From positions 3,658,001 through 3,722,000 of the forward strand of contig NC_085851.1 of assembly GCF_020906515.1 (NCBI RefSeq): a stretch of DNA of 64,000 bases, written 5' to 3'. Positions 31,859 through 43,834 of this stretch are shown piece by piece. Under the pieces are notes generated by a model. It was given only the letters and a program-made list of their open reading frames with translations. It had not been told where the DNA came from and made no database searches. Every line of letters begins with the position of its first letter. The first letter of the stretch is position 1. A program made the translations under genes and the position numbers. Source of the stretch: Vanrija pseudolonga. Lineage: Eukaryota > Basidiomycota > Tremellomycetes > Trichosporonales > Trichosporonaceae.

Positions 31859-34800
31859 ATGACCTCTGCCGCTCCTCAAAGCGCCCCGGTCAACGGTGAC
31901 CAGTACGACCATGCTCGCGTCGCCCAATTTATTGGTGAGTCACCGAGCACCCAGGGTGGGGCCCACATGCCACTGTGCTCCGTTTTCTTTGGGGACACGG
32001 CGGTTGCTCTGTCTCGCTCCTTCGCCCACGCGAAGCAAAGCAACAGTGGACTTGGGCTTCTCGGGTTACAGACAAGCAATGGACAGCCTAGCTGACAAGC
32101 ACTCTCCTCTCCTATGCATCCCGCGACCATACAACGCCGCCGCCGCCGCCGCCATCATCATCGTCGCCTCCACCAGGCGCCAACGCGATCGACACGGCTC
32201 CCTCTGGCCTCGTGACCGACTTCGTCAAGGGCCACGGAGGCCACACTGTTATTACAAAGGTGTGTATCAGTCTCCCACGCATCGCCACTAACTCTCCCAG
32301 GTGCTCATTGCCAACAATGGTATTGCCGCCGTTAAGGAAATCCGTTCCATCCGCAAGTGGTCTTACGAGACCTTTGGCTCCGACCGCCAGATCGAGTTCA
32401 CGGTCATGGCTACCCCCGAAGACTTGCGCATCAACGCCGAGTACATTCGCATGGCCGACCGCTATGTCGAGGTCCCTGGTGGTAGCAACAACAACAACTA
32501 CGCCAACGTTGACTTTATCGTCGATGTTGCCCAGCGTGCTGGTGTGCACGCTGTTTGGGCTGGCTGGTAAGTGTCGAATTTCACGTCCAACCGTAATATT
32601 ATCTTATCTAGCGCCTTTTCACCCTCCATCTGATTTTTCGTATTTTTCGTCGATCGCTGACATGTTCGCAGGGGACACGCCTCGGAGAACCCCCGTCTTC
32701 CCGAGACTCTGGCCAAGTCCAAGATCATCTTCATCGGCCCTCCCGGTTCGGCCATGCGCTCGCTTGGTGACAAGATTTCGTCCACCATCGTCGCCCAGTC
32801 CGCCGAGGTTCCTTGCATGCCCTGGTCCGGTACCGGCATCACGGACACTATCCTGTCCGACCAAGGCTTCATGACCGTTCCTGACAAGGCGTACGACGAT
32901 GCCTGTGTCCACGACTGGGAGGAGGGTCTTGACCGCGCCAAGCGCATCACCTTCCCCGTCATGATCAAGGCCTCTGAGGGTGGTGGCGGAAAGGGTATCC
33001 GTATGGTTGACGACGAGGAGAAGTTCAAGGGCGCCTTCCAGGCCGTCGCTTCCGAGGTTCCTGGATCGCCCATCTTTATCATGAAGCTTGCTTCTGCCGC
33101 CCGCCATCTCGAGGTCCAGCTTATTGCCGACCAGTATGGCAACGCCATCTCGCTTTTCGGCCGTGACTGCTCGGTCCAGCGTCGTCACCAGAAGATCATC
33201 GAGGAGGCTCCTGTCACCATTGCCCGTCCCGAGAAGTTCGAGGAGATGGAGAAGGCCGCCGTCCGTCTCGCCAAGCTTGTTGGCTACGTCTCTGCCGGTA
33301 CCGTGGAGTACCTCTACTCGCACGTCGATGACAAGTTCTACTTCCTCGAGCTCAACCCCCGTCTCCAGGTCGAGCACCCCACTACCGAGATGGTCTCGGG
33401 ATGCAACATCCCCGCCATTCAGCTCCAGATCGCCATGGGTATCCCCCTCCACCAGATCCGCGACATCCGTACTCTCTACGGCCTCGACCCCCACGGCGTC
33501 ACCGAGATCGACTTCGAGGGCGACAAGCCCGAGTCTGCGCACACCCAGCGCAAGCCTCGCCCCAAGGGCCACGTTATCGCCTGTCGTATCACTGGCGAGA
33601 ACCCCGACGCCGGCTTCAAGCCCTCCTCGGGTGCTCTTACCGAGCTCAACTTCCGCTCCAACTCGAACGTCTGGGGTTACTTCTCGGTCAACGCTGCCGG
33701 TGGTCTCCACGAGTACGCCGACTCGCAGTTCGGCCACATTTTCGCCTACGGCATGGAGCGTAGCGAGGCCCGCAAGTCGATGGTCGTCGCTCTCAAGGAG
33801 CTTAGCATTCGTGGTGAATTCCGCACCACTGTCGAGTACCTTATCAAGCTGCTCGAGAAGCCCGAGTTTGAGAACAACACTCTCACCACTCAGTGGCTCG
33901 ACGGCCTTATCGCTGAGGGCATGACCTCGGAGCGTCCCGACACGACCCTCTCCGTCATCTGCGGTGCCGTCGTCAAGGCTCACGTCGCCTACGAGGCGTC
34001 GGTTGCCAAGTTCAAGTCGGTCCTCGACCGCGGTCAGGTTCCCACCAAGGACACTCTCCAGACCTTCTTCAAGACCGAGTTCATTTACGACGATGTTCGT
34101 TACTCGTTTGCCATGGCCAAGTCTGCTCCTCTGCAGTTCACCCTCTACCTCAACGGTGGCCGCATCTTTGTCGGATGCCGCCCGCTCAGCGACGGCGGTC
34201 TCCTCATCTCGCTCGAGGGTGCTTCGCACACTGTCTACTTCCGTGAGGAGGTCGGCGCCATGGTCATCTCGATCGACTCCAAGACCACCATGATTGAGGA
34301 CGAGCGTGACCCCACGCAGCTCCGCTCCCCCTCGCCTGGTAAGCTCGTCCGCTTCCTCGTGGAGTCGGGCGACCACGTCGACGCTGGCGACGCCTACGCC
34401 GAGATCGAGGTCATGAAGATGATCATGCCCGTTACCGCCGGTGAGAGCGGTATTGTCCAGTTCATGAAGCAGCCTGGTCAGCAACTCGCCCAGGGTGAGC
34501 TCCTCGGTATCCTCACCCTCGACGACCCCTCCAAGGTCAAGTTTGCCCGTCCCTTCGACGGCATCCTCCCCACCTTCGAGCTCAAGAACGGCCGCTACGG
34601 AACCAAGCCCCACCAGCGCCTCCGCGAGCACCTCGAGGTTGTCTACGACAACCTTGCTGGCTTCGACAACAGCGCCGCTGTTCTCCCCTCGCTCCGCACC
34701 GTCGAGTCCTCGCTCCAGGACCCCGAGCTTCCCTATTCGAACGCTCACGACGTCCTCTCGACCCTCAGCGGCCGTATCCCCCAGAAGCTCGAGGACGAGA

Positions 34801-37800
34801 TCCGCGCCCAGATCGAGACTTGCCACAACTCCAAGCTCGAGTTCCCCTCCAACAAGCTCAAGCGCATCATTCAGATCTACGTCGACGAGAACGTGCCCTT
34901 CAAGGAGCGCCAGGCTGTCATCAACGCCATCGCGCCTCTTCAGACTCTGATCGACGCGTTCGCCAACGGCCTCAAGGTCCACGAGTGGCAGATCTACGCC
35001 GACCTCCTCAACTACTTCACCGAGGTTGAGGAGCCGTTCGCCGACCAGAGCCGCACCCAGGAGGAGATTATTCTCAAGCTCCGCGAGGACAACAAGGACC
35101 TCGACAACGTTGTCAAGCTCGTCCTCTCGCACTCCAAGGTTGCCTCCAAGACCAAGCTTGTTCTTGCTCTCCTCGACCTTATCAAGGCCGAGCCTAAGGC
35201 GTCTACCACCCCCGAGAGCGGTGTCTCCAAGGCCCTCAACCGCATGGCCGAGCTCGACAGCCGCCCCACTTCCAAGGCTGCCCTCAAGGCCAAGGAGGTC
35301 CTCATCGTTGGCTCGCTCCCTAGCTACGAGGAGCGTCTCATCCAGCTCGAGCAGATCCTCAAGTCGTCGGTCACCACTAGCTACTACGGCGAGTCTGGCA
35401 GCGGCCACCGCCTGCCCTCGAGCGACCTCCTCAAGGAGGTCACCGACTCGAAGCACACCGTCTTCGATGTCCTGTCGAACTTCTTCGACTACAAGGACCC
35501 TTGGGTTGTCCTCGCTGCTCTCGAGGTCTACGTTCGCCGCGCTTACCGCGTCTACAACGTCATGCACCTCGACTACGAGCCCGCTGCCCAGGCTGGTGAC
35601 TCGAACATTGTCACCTGGAGATTCAAGATGGGTGGCCCCGGCCTCGAGTCGGCCACCCCCCGCGTTGACTCTTCGCGCGACATCACCCGCATTGCCAGCA
35701 TGAGCGACCTCAACTTCCTCGTTCACTCCAAGCAGGAGCCTGTGCGCTTCGGTCTTATCTCGTCGTTCAACACCATCCCGGACCTCAACAAGGGCTTCGC
35801 CGGCCTCCTCGCCCGCTACCCCGCGTTCAACATCCAGGAGTTCTCCGAGAAGTACGGCAAGGACGCCCGCAAGCCCCACGTCCTCAACGTTGCCCTCCGC
35901 CTCTTCAACGGCAACAGCGGTGCCACCGACGCCGAGCTCCGCGAGCAGGTCACGACTCTTGTCAACGAGCACAAGGACGCTGTCAACGGCATTGGAGTTC
36001 GTCGTATCTCGTTCGTCTTCTGCCGCAAGGACCAGTACCCTTCGTACGTCACCCTCCGTGAGCTCACGGACGGCTCTGGCGGCTGGAAGGAGGAGGAGTC
36101 TATCCGTAACATTGAGCCCGCTCTTGCCTACCAGCTCGAGCTTGGACGTCTCTCCAACTTCAAGATCACCCCCCAGCCCTCGGGCAACAGACAGATTCAC
36201 GTCTACCGTGCCGTTGGCCGCGAGAACACTTCGGACGTGCGCTTCTTTGTCCGCGCTCTTCTCCGTCCCGGCCGCTTTGTCGGCACGATGAAGCAGACCG
36301 AGTACCTCATCTCGGAGACCGACCGTCTTGTCGGCGACATTCTCGACACCCTCGAGGTCGCTGCCGCCGAGTACCGCCAGGCCGACTGCAACCACATCAG
36401 CGTCAACTGCGTCTACGCGCTCAACGTCACCTTTGACGACGTCCAGGAGGCCCTCGCGGGCTTCATTGAGCGCCACGGCAAGCGTCTCTGGCGTCTCCGC
36501 GTTACCCAGGCCGAGATCCGTGTCGTCATCGAGGACGACGAGGGCAACGTTCTCCCCGTTCGTGCCTTCATTGAGAACGTCTCGGGCTTCGTCGTCAAGT
36601 ACGAGGCCTACCAGGAGGTCACCAACGAGAAGGGCAAGACCATCCTCAAGTCGATTGGCGAACAGGGCCAGTTCCACCTCCAGCCCGTCAACTTCCCCTA
36701 CTCGACCAAGGAGTCGCTCCAGCCCCGCCGTTACCAGGCTCACATCATCGGCACCACCTATGTCTACGACTTCCCCGACCTCTTCCGTCAGGCCGTCGAC
36801 AAGGCCTGGCACCAGGTTCAGCAGCAGCTCCCCAACGTCAAGATCCCCTCGGACCTCCTCACCGCGTCCGAGCTTGTTCTTGACGAGCATGGAGAGCTTG
36901 TTGAGGTCAACCGCCCCCCTGGCCTCAACTCGGCTGGTATGGTCGCCTGGGTCTACACCATCAAGACTCCTGAGTACCCCAAGGGCCGTCGCATCGTCGT
37001 CATCTCGAACGACATTACGTTCCAGATCGGTTCGTTCGGTCCCCTCGAGGACGAGTACTTCTACAAGGCTACCCAGTACGCCCGCAAGCACGGTCTCCCC
37101 CGTGTCTACCTTTCGGCCAACTCGGGTGCCCGTATCGGTCTCGCCGACGAGGTCATGGCCCTCTTCGAGGTTGCCTGGAAGGACGCTAGCAAGCCCGAGA
37201 AGGGCTTCGACTACCTCTACCTCACTCCCGCTGGCCTTGACAAGCTCAACGCCATGGGTGAGGGCTCTGTGATCACCGACGAGATCGAGGTCAACGGCGA
37301 GCGCCGCCACAAGATCACTGCCATCATTGGTCTCAAGGACGGCCTTGGTGTCGAGTGTCTCCGTGGCTCGGGTCTCATTGCTGGTGAGACGTCGCGTGCC
37401 TACGACGACATCTTCACCATCTCCATGGTCACTGCTCGTTCCGTCGGTATCGGTGCCTACCTTGTTCGTCTCGGCCAGCGTGTCGTCCAGGTTGAGGGCC
37501 AGCCCATCATCCTCACTGGTGCCCAGGCCATCAACAAGGTTCTCGGCAAGGAGGTCTACACTTCCAACATCCAGCTTGGTGGTCCCCAGATCATGTACCG
37601 CAACGGTATCTCGCACTTGACTGCGGGCAGCGACCTTGACGGTGCTCTCCAGATCATCAACTACCTCACCTTTATCCCTGCCAAGCGTGGTTCGGCCATC
37701 CCCATCCTCCCCACTGGCGACACCTGGGACCGTGACGTCGACTGGACGCCTACCAAGGCTCCTTACGACCCCCGCAACTTCCTTGCCGGTGTTGTCGACG

Positions 37801-38939
37801 ACAACAACACCTTCCAGACCGGTATCCTGGACGAGGGCTCGTTCTTCGAGACGATGGGTGGCTGGGCCCAGACCATTGTCACTGGCCGTGGTCGCATCAA
37901 CGGTATCCCCGTTGCCGTCATTGCCGCCGAGACCCGCACCATTGAGCGTGTCGACCCTGCCGACCCCGCCAACGAGAACTCGACCGAGAGCCGTGTCGCG
38001 CTTGCGGGTACCGTCTGGTTCCCCGACAGCTCGCGCAAGACTGCTACTGCTATCGAGGACGCCAACCGCGAGGGCCTGCCGCTCATCATCTTCGCCAACT
38101 TCCGTGGCTTCTCGGGTGGTATGTCGGACATGGCCCAGGCTATCCTCAAGGAGGGTGCCAAGATTGTCGACGGCCTGAGCAGCTACAAGCACCCCGTGAT
38201 CGTCTACCTTGTGCCCAACGGAGAGCTCCGTGGTGGTGCCTGGGTCGTGCTCGACCCCTCGATCAACCCCGAGTACATGACCATGTTTGTCGACAACGAG
38301 TCGCGTGGTGGTGTCCTCGAGCCCGAGGGTATTGTCGAGGTCAAGTACCGCAAGCCCCGTATCCAGGCGACCATGGCTCGTCTCGACCCCGAGTACGCCT
38401 CGCTCAAGGCCGAAGTCGAGGCCGCTGCCAACCCCGAGGCCAAGGCTCTTGCCCAGGCCAAGCTCGAGGCTCGCGAGAAGCACCTCGGCCCCTCGTACCA
38501 CTCGATTGCCACCGAGTTTGCCGACCTTCACGACCGCTCTGGCCGCATGAAGGCCAAGGCCGACTGTGTGCCCTGCGACTGGCAGAACGCTCGTCGTGCG
38601 CTCTACTGGTCGCTCAGACGCAAGCTCAGCGAGGTCCGCGTCCTCAAGAAGCTGTCGACTGCCAACCCCAACCTCGAGTACGCCGAGCGCAAGGCTCTGT
38701 ACCAGCAGCTCGTTCCCCCCGAGCTCTCGTCCGACAGCGAGATTGCTGGCTTCCTCGAGAAGTCTGGCGACTCGATCGACGATTTTGTGCAGAGCGTTCG
38801 CGACGAGTACTGCGCCGACAATGTCGTGTCGTGGGCTTCGACCAACCAGCGCGGTGTTCTCGAGGGCTTCCAGCGTATCCTCGACTCGCTCGCCCCTGCG
38901 GACCGCGCCGCGTTCCTCGCGCAGATCTCGCAGCAATAA
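31859..38939 (+). CDS. ACC1: Acetyl-CoA carboxylase (biotin-dependent, cytosolic)
   Basis: ACC1 carboxylates acetyl-CoA to malonyl-CoA, the committed step of fatty-acid synthesis. Exons 31859-31934, 32177-32259, 32301-32566 and 32672-38939 give 2230 residues, the normal fungal length. The biotin carboxylase part opens [20 protein letters not shown] and has the ATP-grasp glycine loop [12 protein letters not shown] and the [12 protein letters not shown] block. The biotinyl lysine is in EVMKMIMP near residue 724. A long central region follows. The carboxyltransferase part contains [47 protein letters not shown] and [15 protein letters not shown]. The coding bias is extreme, with C/G-ending codons nearly throughout. 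The first intron (242 nt) is long and carries GCC and ATC microsatellites close to its acceptor. Confidence 0.99.
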
Positions 38940-39071
38940 GTGTCTCGCATAGAATGTGCTCTGTAGGAAGGAGGCTTCTGCCTCCTCTTGTGTCATTACC
39001 GTCCGTTTGCATTTCGTAGTCCGAATTCATAGACTTATATACAGCTTGCTCCTAGTTAGGGGAATGCAAGT

Positions 39072-39107
39072 TTGCAGTGAAAGTTGCAGTGAGCGTTGCA
39101 GTGGACG
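39072..39107. repeat. 12-bp tandem repeat, three copies (TTGCAGTG core)
   Basis: TTGCAGTG recurs at 39072, 39084 and 39096 with exact 12-bp spacing, and a partial fourth TTGCAG follows near 39113. It lies in the 208-nt convergent 3' region between ACC1 and the WDR89-like gene, within a likely 3' UTR. Confidence 0.85.
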
Positions 39108-39147
39108 GACTGGTTGCAGGCGTCTGCTCTAGTATACAATGCGCTAA

Positions 39148-40704
39148 CTAGTACGGCGCGTGGCGCTTCTCCCTCCGCTTGTCCTGGCGGTCGTTGCGTC
39201 CACGACCGCCGTAAACAGGACCATGACGGGGGCCCTCATCAACCTCCATGTCGTCCGAGTTGTCGCTCTTGTCGCTCTCGCTCTCTTCCGTCTCAATCTC
39301 GCTCTCGTCGTCCTCGTCGTCCGAGGCGACGTCCTCGCGCCCGTCGCCTCCGTCGTCATCGATAGCAGGGTTGCCCGTCCACAGACGGGGCAAGCTCGCC
39401 AGGCTCCAGCCGGCGAGCACGCCGTCCTCGCTGCCGGTATACAGCGCTTCGTCCCGCACCGCATGGTACATGCAGCGCACGACGTCTTTGTGGCCGCGCG
39501 CGCCGGGCTCAGAGACAAAGTACGCCGAGGGGTGGTATGGGCGGTTTTCGCGCGTGCTGAACGCGGACGCGTGCTGGATGACAATGTTGCCGCTGGGCAA
39601 CGTCAGTTTTGTTTCCCCGCCACAGCACCCACTCGTTGGACCCCACGCCGACGATCGGCAGACCACGGTTGTTCACCCCGAGGCTGGGACACACGTCGAT
39701 GAGGTAGTCGCTCCGCAGTCTGTCGGGGTACGCGCGCTCGCTGCCCACCGGCGCGACGACGCTCGGGCCGGCGCGCGGCAGCTCAAAGTCGCGGTACTTG
39801 AACTGGGCGCTGCTGATCTCGGCAAAGTCCTGCAGCTGGAGCTCGCCGTCGTCCGGGTCCGCGCCGACGCCCCACGCCGCCACAAAGTCCATGTCGCTGC
39901 GCGCCCAGATCTTGAGCCGGCCCTCGTAGGCGTAGCTCCCGGCGGCCGCGATGCTCTGGTTCCAGTTCTCCTCGGCCTGCACGGCCTCCTCTTCGTCCGT
40001 CTGGCGCAGGTCGGACAGCGCGACGCAGCCGTCTGTGGCGGTCGAGAGCAGCAGGCGCTGGGGCAGCTGTCTGGCCGGGGACACCTGGAACGACGACGTG
40101 GGCGGGAGAATCGACAGGTGCGTAATGTCGTCCGAGTGCGTAGAGCTGTGCCGGTACGCCGGCTCGGACGCGTTGCGCGTGTCCCTGCGCGTTAGCTGGA
40201 TACGCACTGCGGCCGCCGTACCAGAACAAGATGTGCGCCTCGGATGAAACAAGCTCCGTGCCGCCGACGACGAGGTGGTCGGACTCGCTCACAGCGAGTG
40301 CAGTGACAGGGAGGGGCTTGCGGATAAATGCTGGGGAGTGTCAACTCTTCTGTCTCTCTCCTCGACACCGCAGCGCAGGCCCCCTCCGGCGAACTGCTCC
40401 AGTACCCACCCTTGATGGTCGTCGCGGCGCGCCGACTCCGCTCGTCCCACCGCACGACAGTCGCGTCCTTCGCCGAGCTCCAGATACTCCCCTCCTCGCA
40501 CGTCACGGCCGTCACGGGCCCAGTGTGCCCCGTGAGCCGCTCGACGGGGGCGAGGGTCTGCGCGTCGGCGATGGTGAGCACCGGGTCGGGGTGCTGGAGG
40601 ATCAGGTGGCCCGAGAGCGAGGTCGGCGTGATGCCCGTGATGTACGGCCTGCCGGGTTGCTGGTGCGCAAGTGTCGCGAAGGCGACCGGGGGGAGGGGTG
40701 GCAT
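39148..40704 (-). CDS. WDR89-like WD40 repeat protein
   Basis: A WD40 propeller protein most like WDR89, whose molecular role is poorly known. Exon 1 is 40410-40704. Further introns lie near 40332-40409, 40185-40233 and 39596-39636 (the last after GVGSN), all joining in frame. Visible blades include LTGHTGPVTAVTCEEGSIWS followed by VVRWDERS, VVGGTELVSSEAHILFWDTR, THSDDITHLSILP with LLLSTATDGCVALSDLR, GRLKIWARSDMDFVAAWGVG, and late in the protein GHKDVVRCMYHAVRDEALYT followed by GSEDGVLAGW. The C-terminus is acidic then basic (DDEDDESEIETEE, ending RREKRHAPY), suggesting a nuclear protein. WDR89 is my best match for the spacing of the DDIT blade and the late GHxDVVR blade; other WD40 families remain possible. 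Confidence 0.68.
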
Positions 40705-40860
40705 TTTGGGAGGTGGGGTGGGGGTGCAGTGGGTGAGGAAAGGTCAAGACGACGGAGAGAGAACGTCGCGATGACGACGGTGGCCAGTGGCCACTTGTTG
40801 ATGACCCAAAATTCCACCAACCTCCACCGGACAAGTTCACATCGCACTCACCCCCACTCC

Positions 40861-42290
40861 ATGTCCATACGCCAGCCAAAGCCCAAGCAGATCCGGCTCC
40901 CGTTCGACGTGCCGCGTCCCAAGAAGGGCGCCGAGGCGCCAGCAAGAATATGCGGCATGTGCGTGTCGCAGCGTCGCAGCTGCTGCTGAGACGAGTCGGA
41001 GCTGCGACAGCCGCTGACACCACCAGATGCCGGCGCAACGACAGCAGGTATACCTGCCCACGGTGTAACGTGGCGTACTGCTCGCTCGCATGTTTCCAGG
41101 ACGAGGTGTGTCAAGCTGGAGATGTCTTGAAGCAGCTGACGCCACGCCCCAGGCGCACGCGCAGTGCTCGGAACCCTTCTACAAGGCGACTGTCATGTCA
41201 CAGATCGCGCTCGACCCCGGCGCGGGCGCCAAGGAGAAGGCCGACACGCTGGCCATGCTGCGGCGCTTCGAGGAGGCCGCAGTGGACGGGGAGGACGCCA
41301 TGGCGGCACTGGAAGCGGAGCAGGGGGACGAGGACGACCTCGTAGCCGCACTGGACGGCATTGATCTCGGTACGTCGGGCCTGGTGGCGACTAACTGACC
41401 CCAGAAAACATCGACTCGAACGAGCTCTTCCGCCTGCTGCCCCCGGCGCACAGGGACGCCTTCCTCGCCGCCATGCGCGACCCCGAGTCGGCAGAGACGC
41501 GCGAGCTGCTCGCCGACGCTGCGGCCGGCGGGCTGGGCGAGGCGGAGCCCGTGCCCCCCGCGCTGCCGTGGTGGGAGGCGCGGCTGGACGGACCGCGCGC
41601 CGCGTCGCCACCCCCGCCTGTGGACGCGGCTGTCGTCGACGCGATCCAGCCGCCGCCCGGCGTCGGCCCAAAGCTCGTGTACAACGTGCTCGCTGTAGTG
41701 TGGGTGGCCTTCGCCGTTCTCGCTGACCCAGCAGACTGGCATACCTCCACACACTGCTCAGCCTCCGCCTCCCCTCCCTCGACGCAGCATACTTGGCCCA
41801 GCAAGGCGTCGAGGCCGAAGATGTTAAGGTTGAGATTGGCGCCCTCGTGCCGTTCCTCACCGCTCCCAAGTCGACCACCCGCTTCGAAAGTGTCGAGCAG
41901 GCCTGGGGTAGTGTGTGGGACGCGATGCAGGCGTCCGCGCCGCCACGAGCCCTCCTCCCCCGCCTGCTGGACATGGCCGCCCCCCTCCTCCACCCGCCCA
42001 TCACGACTGACCCCCCGCGTGCCGCGTCGGTTCTCGACGATCTTTACCGCCTGTTCGCGCGCCCCAAGGCTGCTGCACCAGCCAAGAAGGTCGCATTCTA
42101 CCTCGCTGCCATGCGGCAGGTACCCCGCGCCGAGTGGCTAGCAGTCGAGCGCGAAGTGAAGAAGGATGCGGACAAGTTGCGAGAGGAGAGTGCGGATGAG
42201 GCAGCCGCCCAGCCAACGGTTGGCGCCAGCTTGAAGCTCGAGGACCCGCCCACCGGACCACTCCCACCAGCCAGCATTACACTGTTGTAA
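40861..42290 (+). CDS. HIT zinc-finger protein, ZNHIT2-like
   Basis: ZNHIT2 works with the R2TP/HSP90 chaperone machinery in assembling snoRNP and spliceosomal U5 complexes. Exons 40861-40958, 41027-41105, 41153-41369, 41405-41699 and 41735-42290 encode 414 residues. The zf-HIT domain is near residues 30-65: CGICRRNDSRYTCPRC, then NVAYCSLACF and HAQCSEPFYK, giving the eight zinc ligands of the treble clef (C-x2-C ... C-x2-C ... C-x3-C ... H-x3-C). A conserved FYKATVMSQI follows. Downstream, ELFRLLPPAHRDAFLAAMRD, then a long C-terminal helical domain (LAYLHTLLSLRLPSLDAAYL) fits ZNHIT2 rather than the shorter ZNHIT1 or ZNHIT3. The start shares a 156-nt promoter with the divergent WDR89-like gene. 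Confidence 0.83.
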
Positions 42291-42440
42291 ACTATTGCAT
42301 GAATGGTTGCATTGATCTGCTATGCTGTTTGTCTATCCGTAGAGGTGGAGACGCGGCCGCCGTGCTGCGCCAGAGCCCGAACCGGCCGGCGACACGCGTC
42401 GGCCGGCACCCTCCCTCCCTCCTTGCCTCCCCTGCCCTCC

Positions 42441-43834
42441 CTACGCCTCGGCCTCCTTGCCACCGCGCGCGAGCCAGCTCTTCGTCCGCGCGCACTTCGG
42501 GCTCGTGCACCCGGGGCACCTGAGCTCGAGCTGTGCGCTCGCAGCGCCAATCTTGCCAGCGTCATAGTCGTTGAGGTGCTTGCTCACAATGTCGGCAAGG
42601 GCACGGGCAAAGATCGGCGAGTCGTTGAGCGACTCGGCACGCGTGAGGTGCACACCAAGCTTCTCGGCGTCCTCCTTGACCTCAATGTCGAGCTCGAACA
42701 GCGTCTCAATGTGGTCCGAGGTAAAGGCCACGGGCACAAGGCAAATGTCCTTCTTGCCGAGCTTGGCCAGCCCCTCGATCGCCTTGGCCGTCTGCGGGCC
42801 CTGCCACGCCTTGGGGCCGACCTTGGACTGCCACGTCAGGCGCCACGGGTTGGAGAAGCCGAGCTCCTGCATGATAGCGTAGACGGTGGCCGCGACCTCG
42901 GGGGTGTACGGGTCACCACGGCTACCTCGTCAGTACGCCAACGCGCTGCGCACTCACTTGACAATCTCAATCGGGAGCGAGTGCGCCGAGAACAGCAAGA
43001 CGACATCTTTTCTCCTGTCCTCGGGGTACGCCTGGAGCGCGGCGCGAATGTTGTGGGCGAACGCCTTGACGAGGCCCTGGTCGGCCGGCCAGCGGTCGAT
43101 CGCACTCCACTCAACGTCGCCAGTCGCGCCGTAGCCCTGCTTCTTCGCGACGCGGTACAGCTCGTTGAGCGACGACCCGGTCGTCGAGCACGAGTACTGA
43201 GGGTACTGCGTGAAGGCCACAGCGCGGGTCACGCCGTCGGCCTTCATCTCATCCAGACACGTCTCGGTGAGCGGCTGCGCGTACCGGAACGCGACGTAGG
43301 GCTTGTGTGGCGCCGATCCGGGGTTGAGCTCGTCGAGCAGCGCGCACATGGCCTCGCCCTGCGCCCGCGTCCACTTGAGAATGGGCGACCCGCCACCAAT
43401 CTCCTTGTACTGCTCCTCAATCTTTGGCGTCCTCCGCTGCGCGATGAATGGCGCAAAGACAGACTGCATAGGCAGAGGGATCAGGTCGTTGTCGTGAAAC
43501 AGGCGGGAGAGGAAGTCGCCAACCTCGGGGATCTGCGATGTCAGCGGAGACTCTACGGCCGATGATCGGGGCTCACGGTTGAAGGGCCGCCCATGTTCAG
43601 CATCACAACGGCTGCGGGGGTTAGTTGGGGAGCTCTGGCAGCGACCGCAAAACAAACCTGTGGGCCTGGAGGTGTCAGTACGGGGCTCACAACGCAACGC
43701 GTAGACACTTACGCCTTCTCTGGCTTTGCCGGCGAGTCGCGGACAGTCGCGAGGCAACGGGCGAGCGATGGCCGGGACGACGATGCAGCCGCCCTGCGCG
43801 CTGCTGAAGCGGCCGAGTGAGTGGTGATGGGCAT
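42441..43834 (-). CDS. HEM15: Ferrochelatase (mitochondrial, [2Fe-2S] type)
   Basis: Ferrochelatase inserts Fe(II) into protoporphyrin IX, the last step of haem synthesis, at the matrix face of the mitochondrial inner membrane. Exons 43713-43834, 43658-43665, 43577-43611, 42958-43532 and 42441-42921 give 406 residues. The first 40 residues are an Arg/Ser/Ala presequence. Family landmarks are VVMLNMGGPST, GGGSPILKWT, RYAQPLTETC, TQYPQYSCSTTGSS, LLFSAHSLP (catalytic His) and VPVAFTSDHIETLFELD. The C-terminus has RCPGCTSPKC, with the C-x2-C-x4-C spacing of the iron-sulfur ligands in human ferrochelatase, which Saccharomyces lacks. Exon 2 is only 8 nt and encodes part of the conserved PTAVVML; skipping it shifts the frame. 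It is convergent with ZNHIT2 and divergent from NUP188. Confidence 0.97.

Noticed and set aside
32619-38996. Giant minus-strand open frame opposite ACC1, as a possible 2,125-residue protein
   Set aside because: It is codon-aligned with ACC1, has low-complexity Val/Leu/Glu/Gly-rich composition typical of antisense translation, has no family features, and is fully explained by absence of TTA, CTA and TCA codons in ACC1.
43577-43834. Apparent frameshift at the start of ferrochelatase, suggesting a pseudogene
   Set aside because: Resolved by an 8-nt microexon with proper splice signals; all five exons then join in frame with conserved motifs intact.
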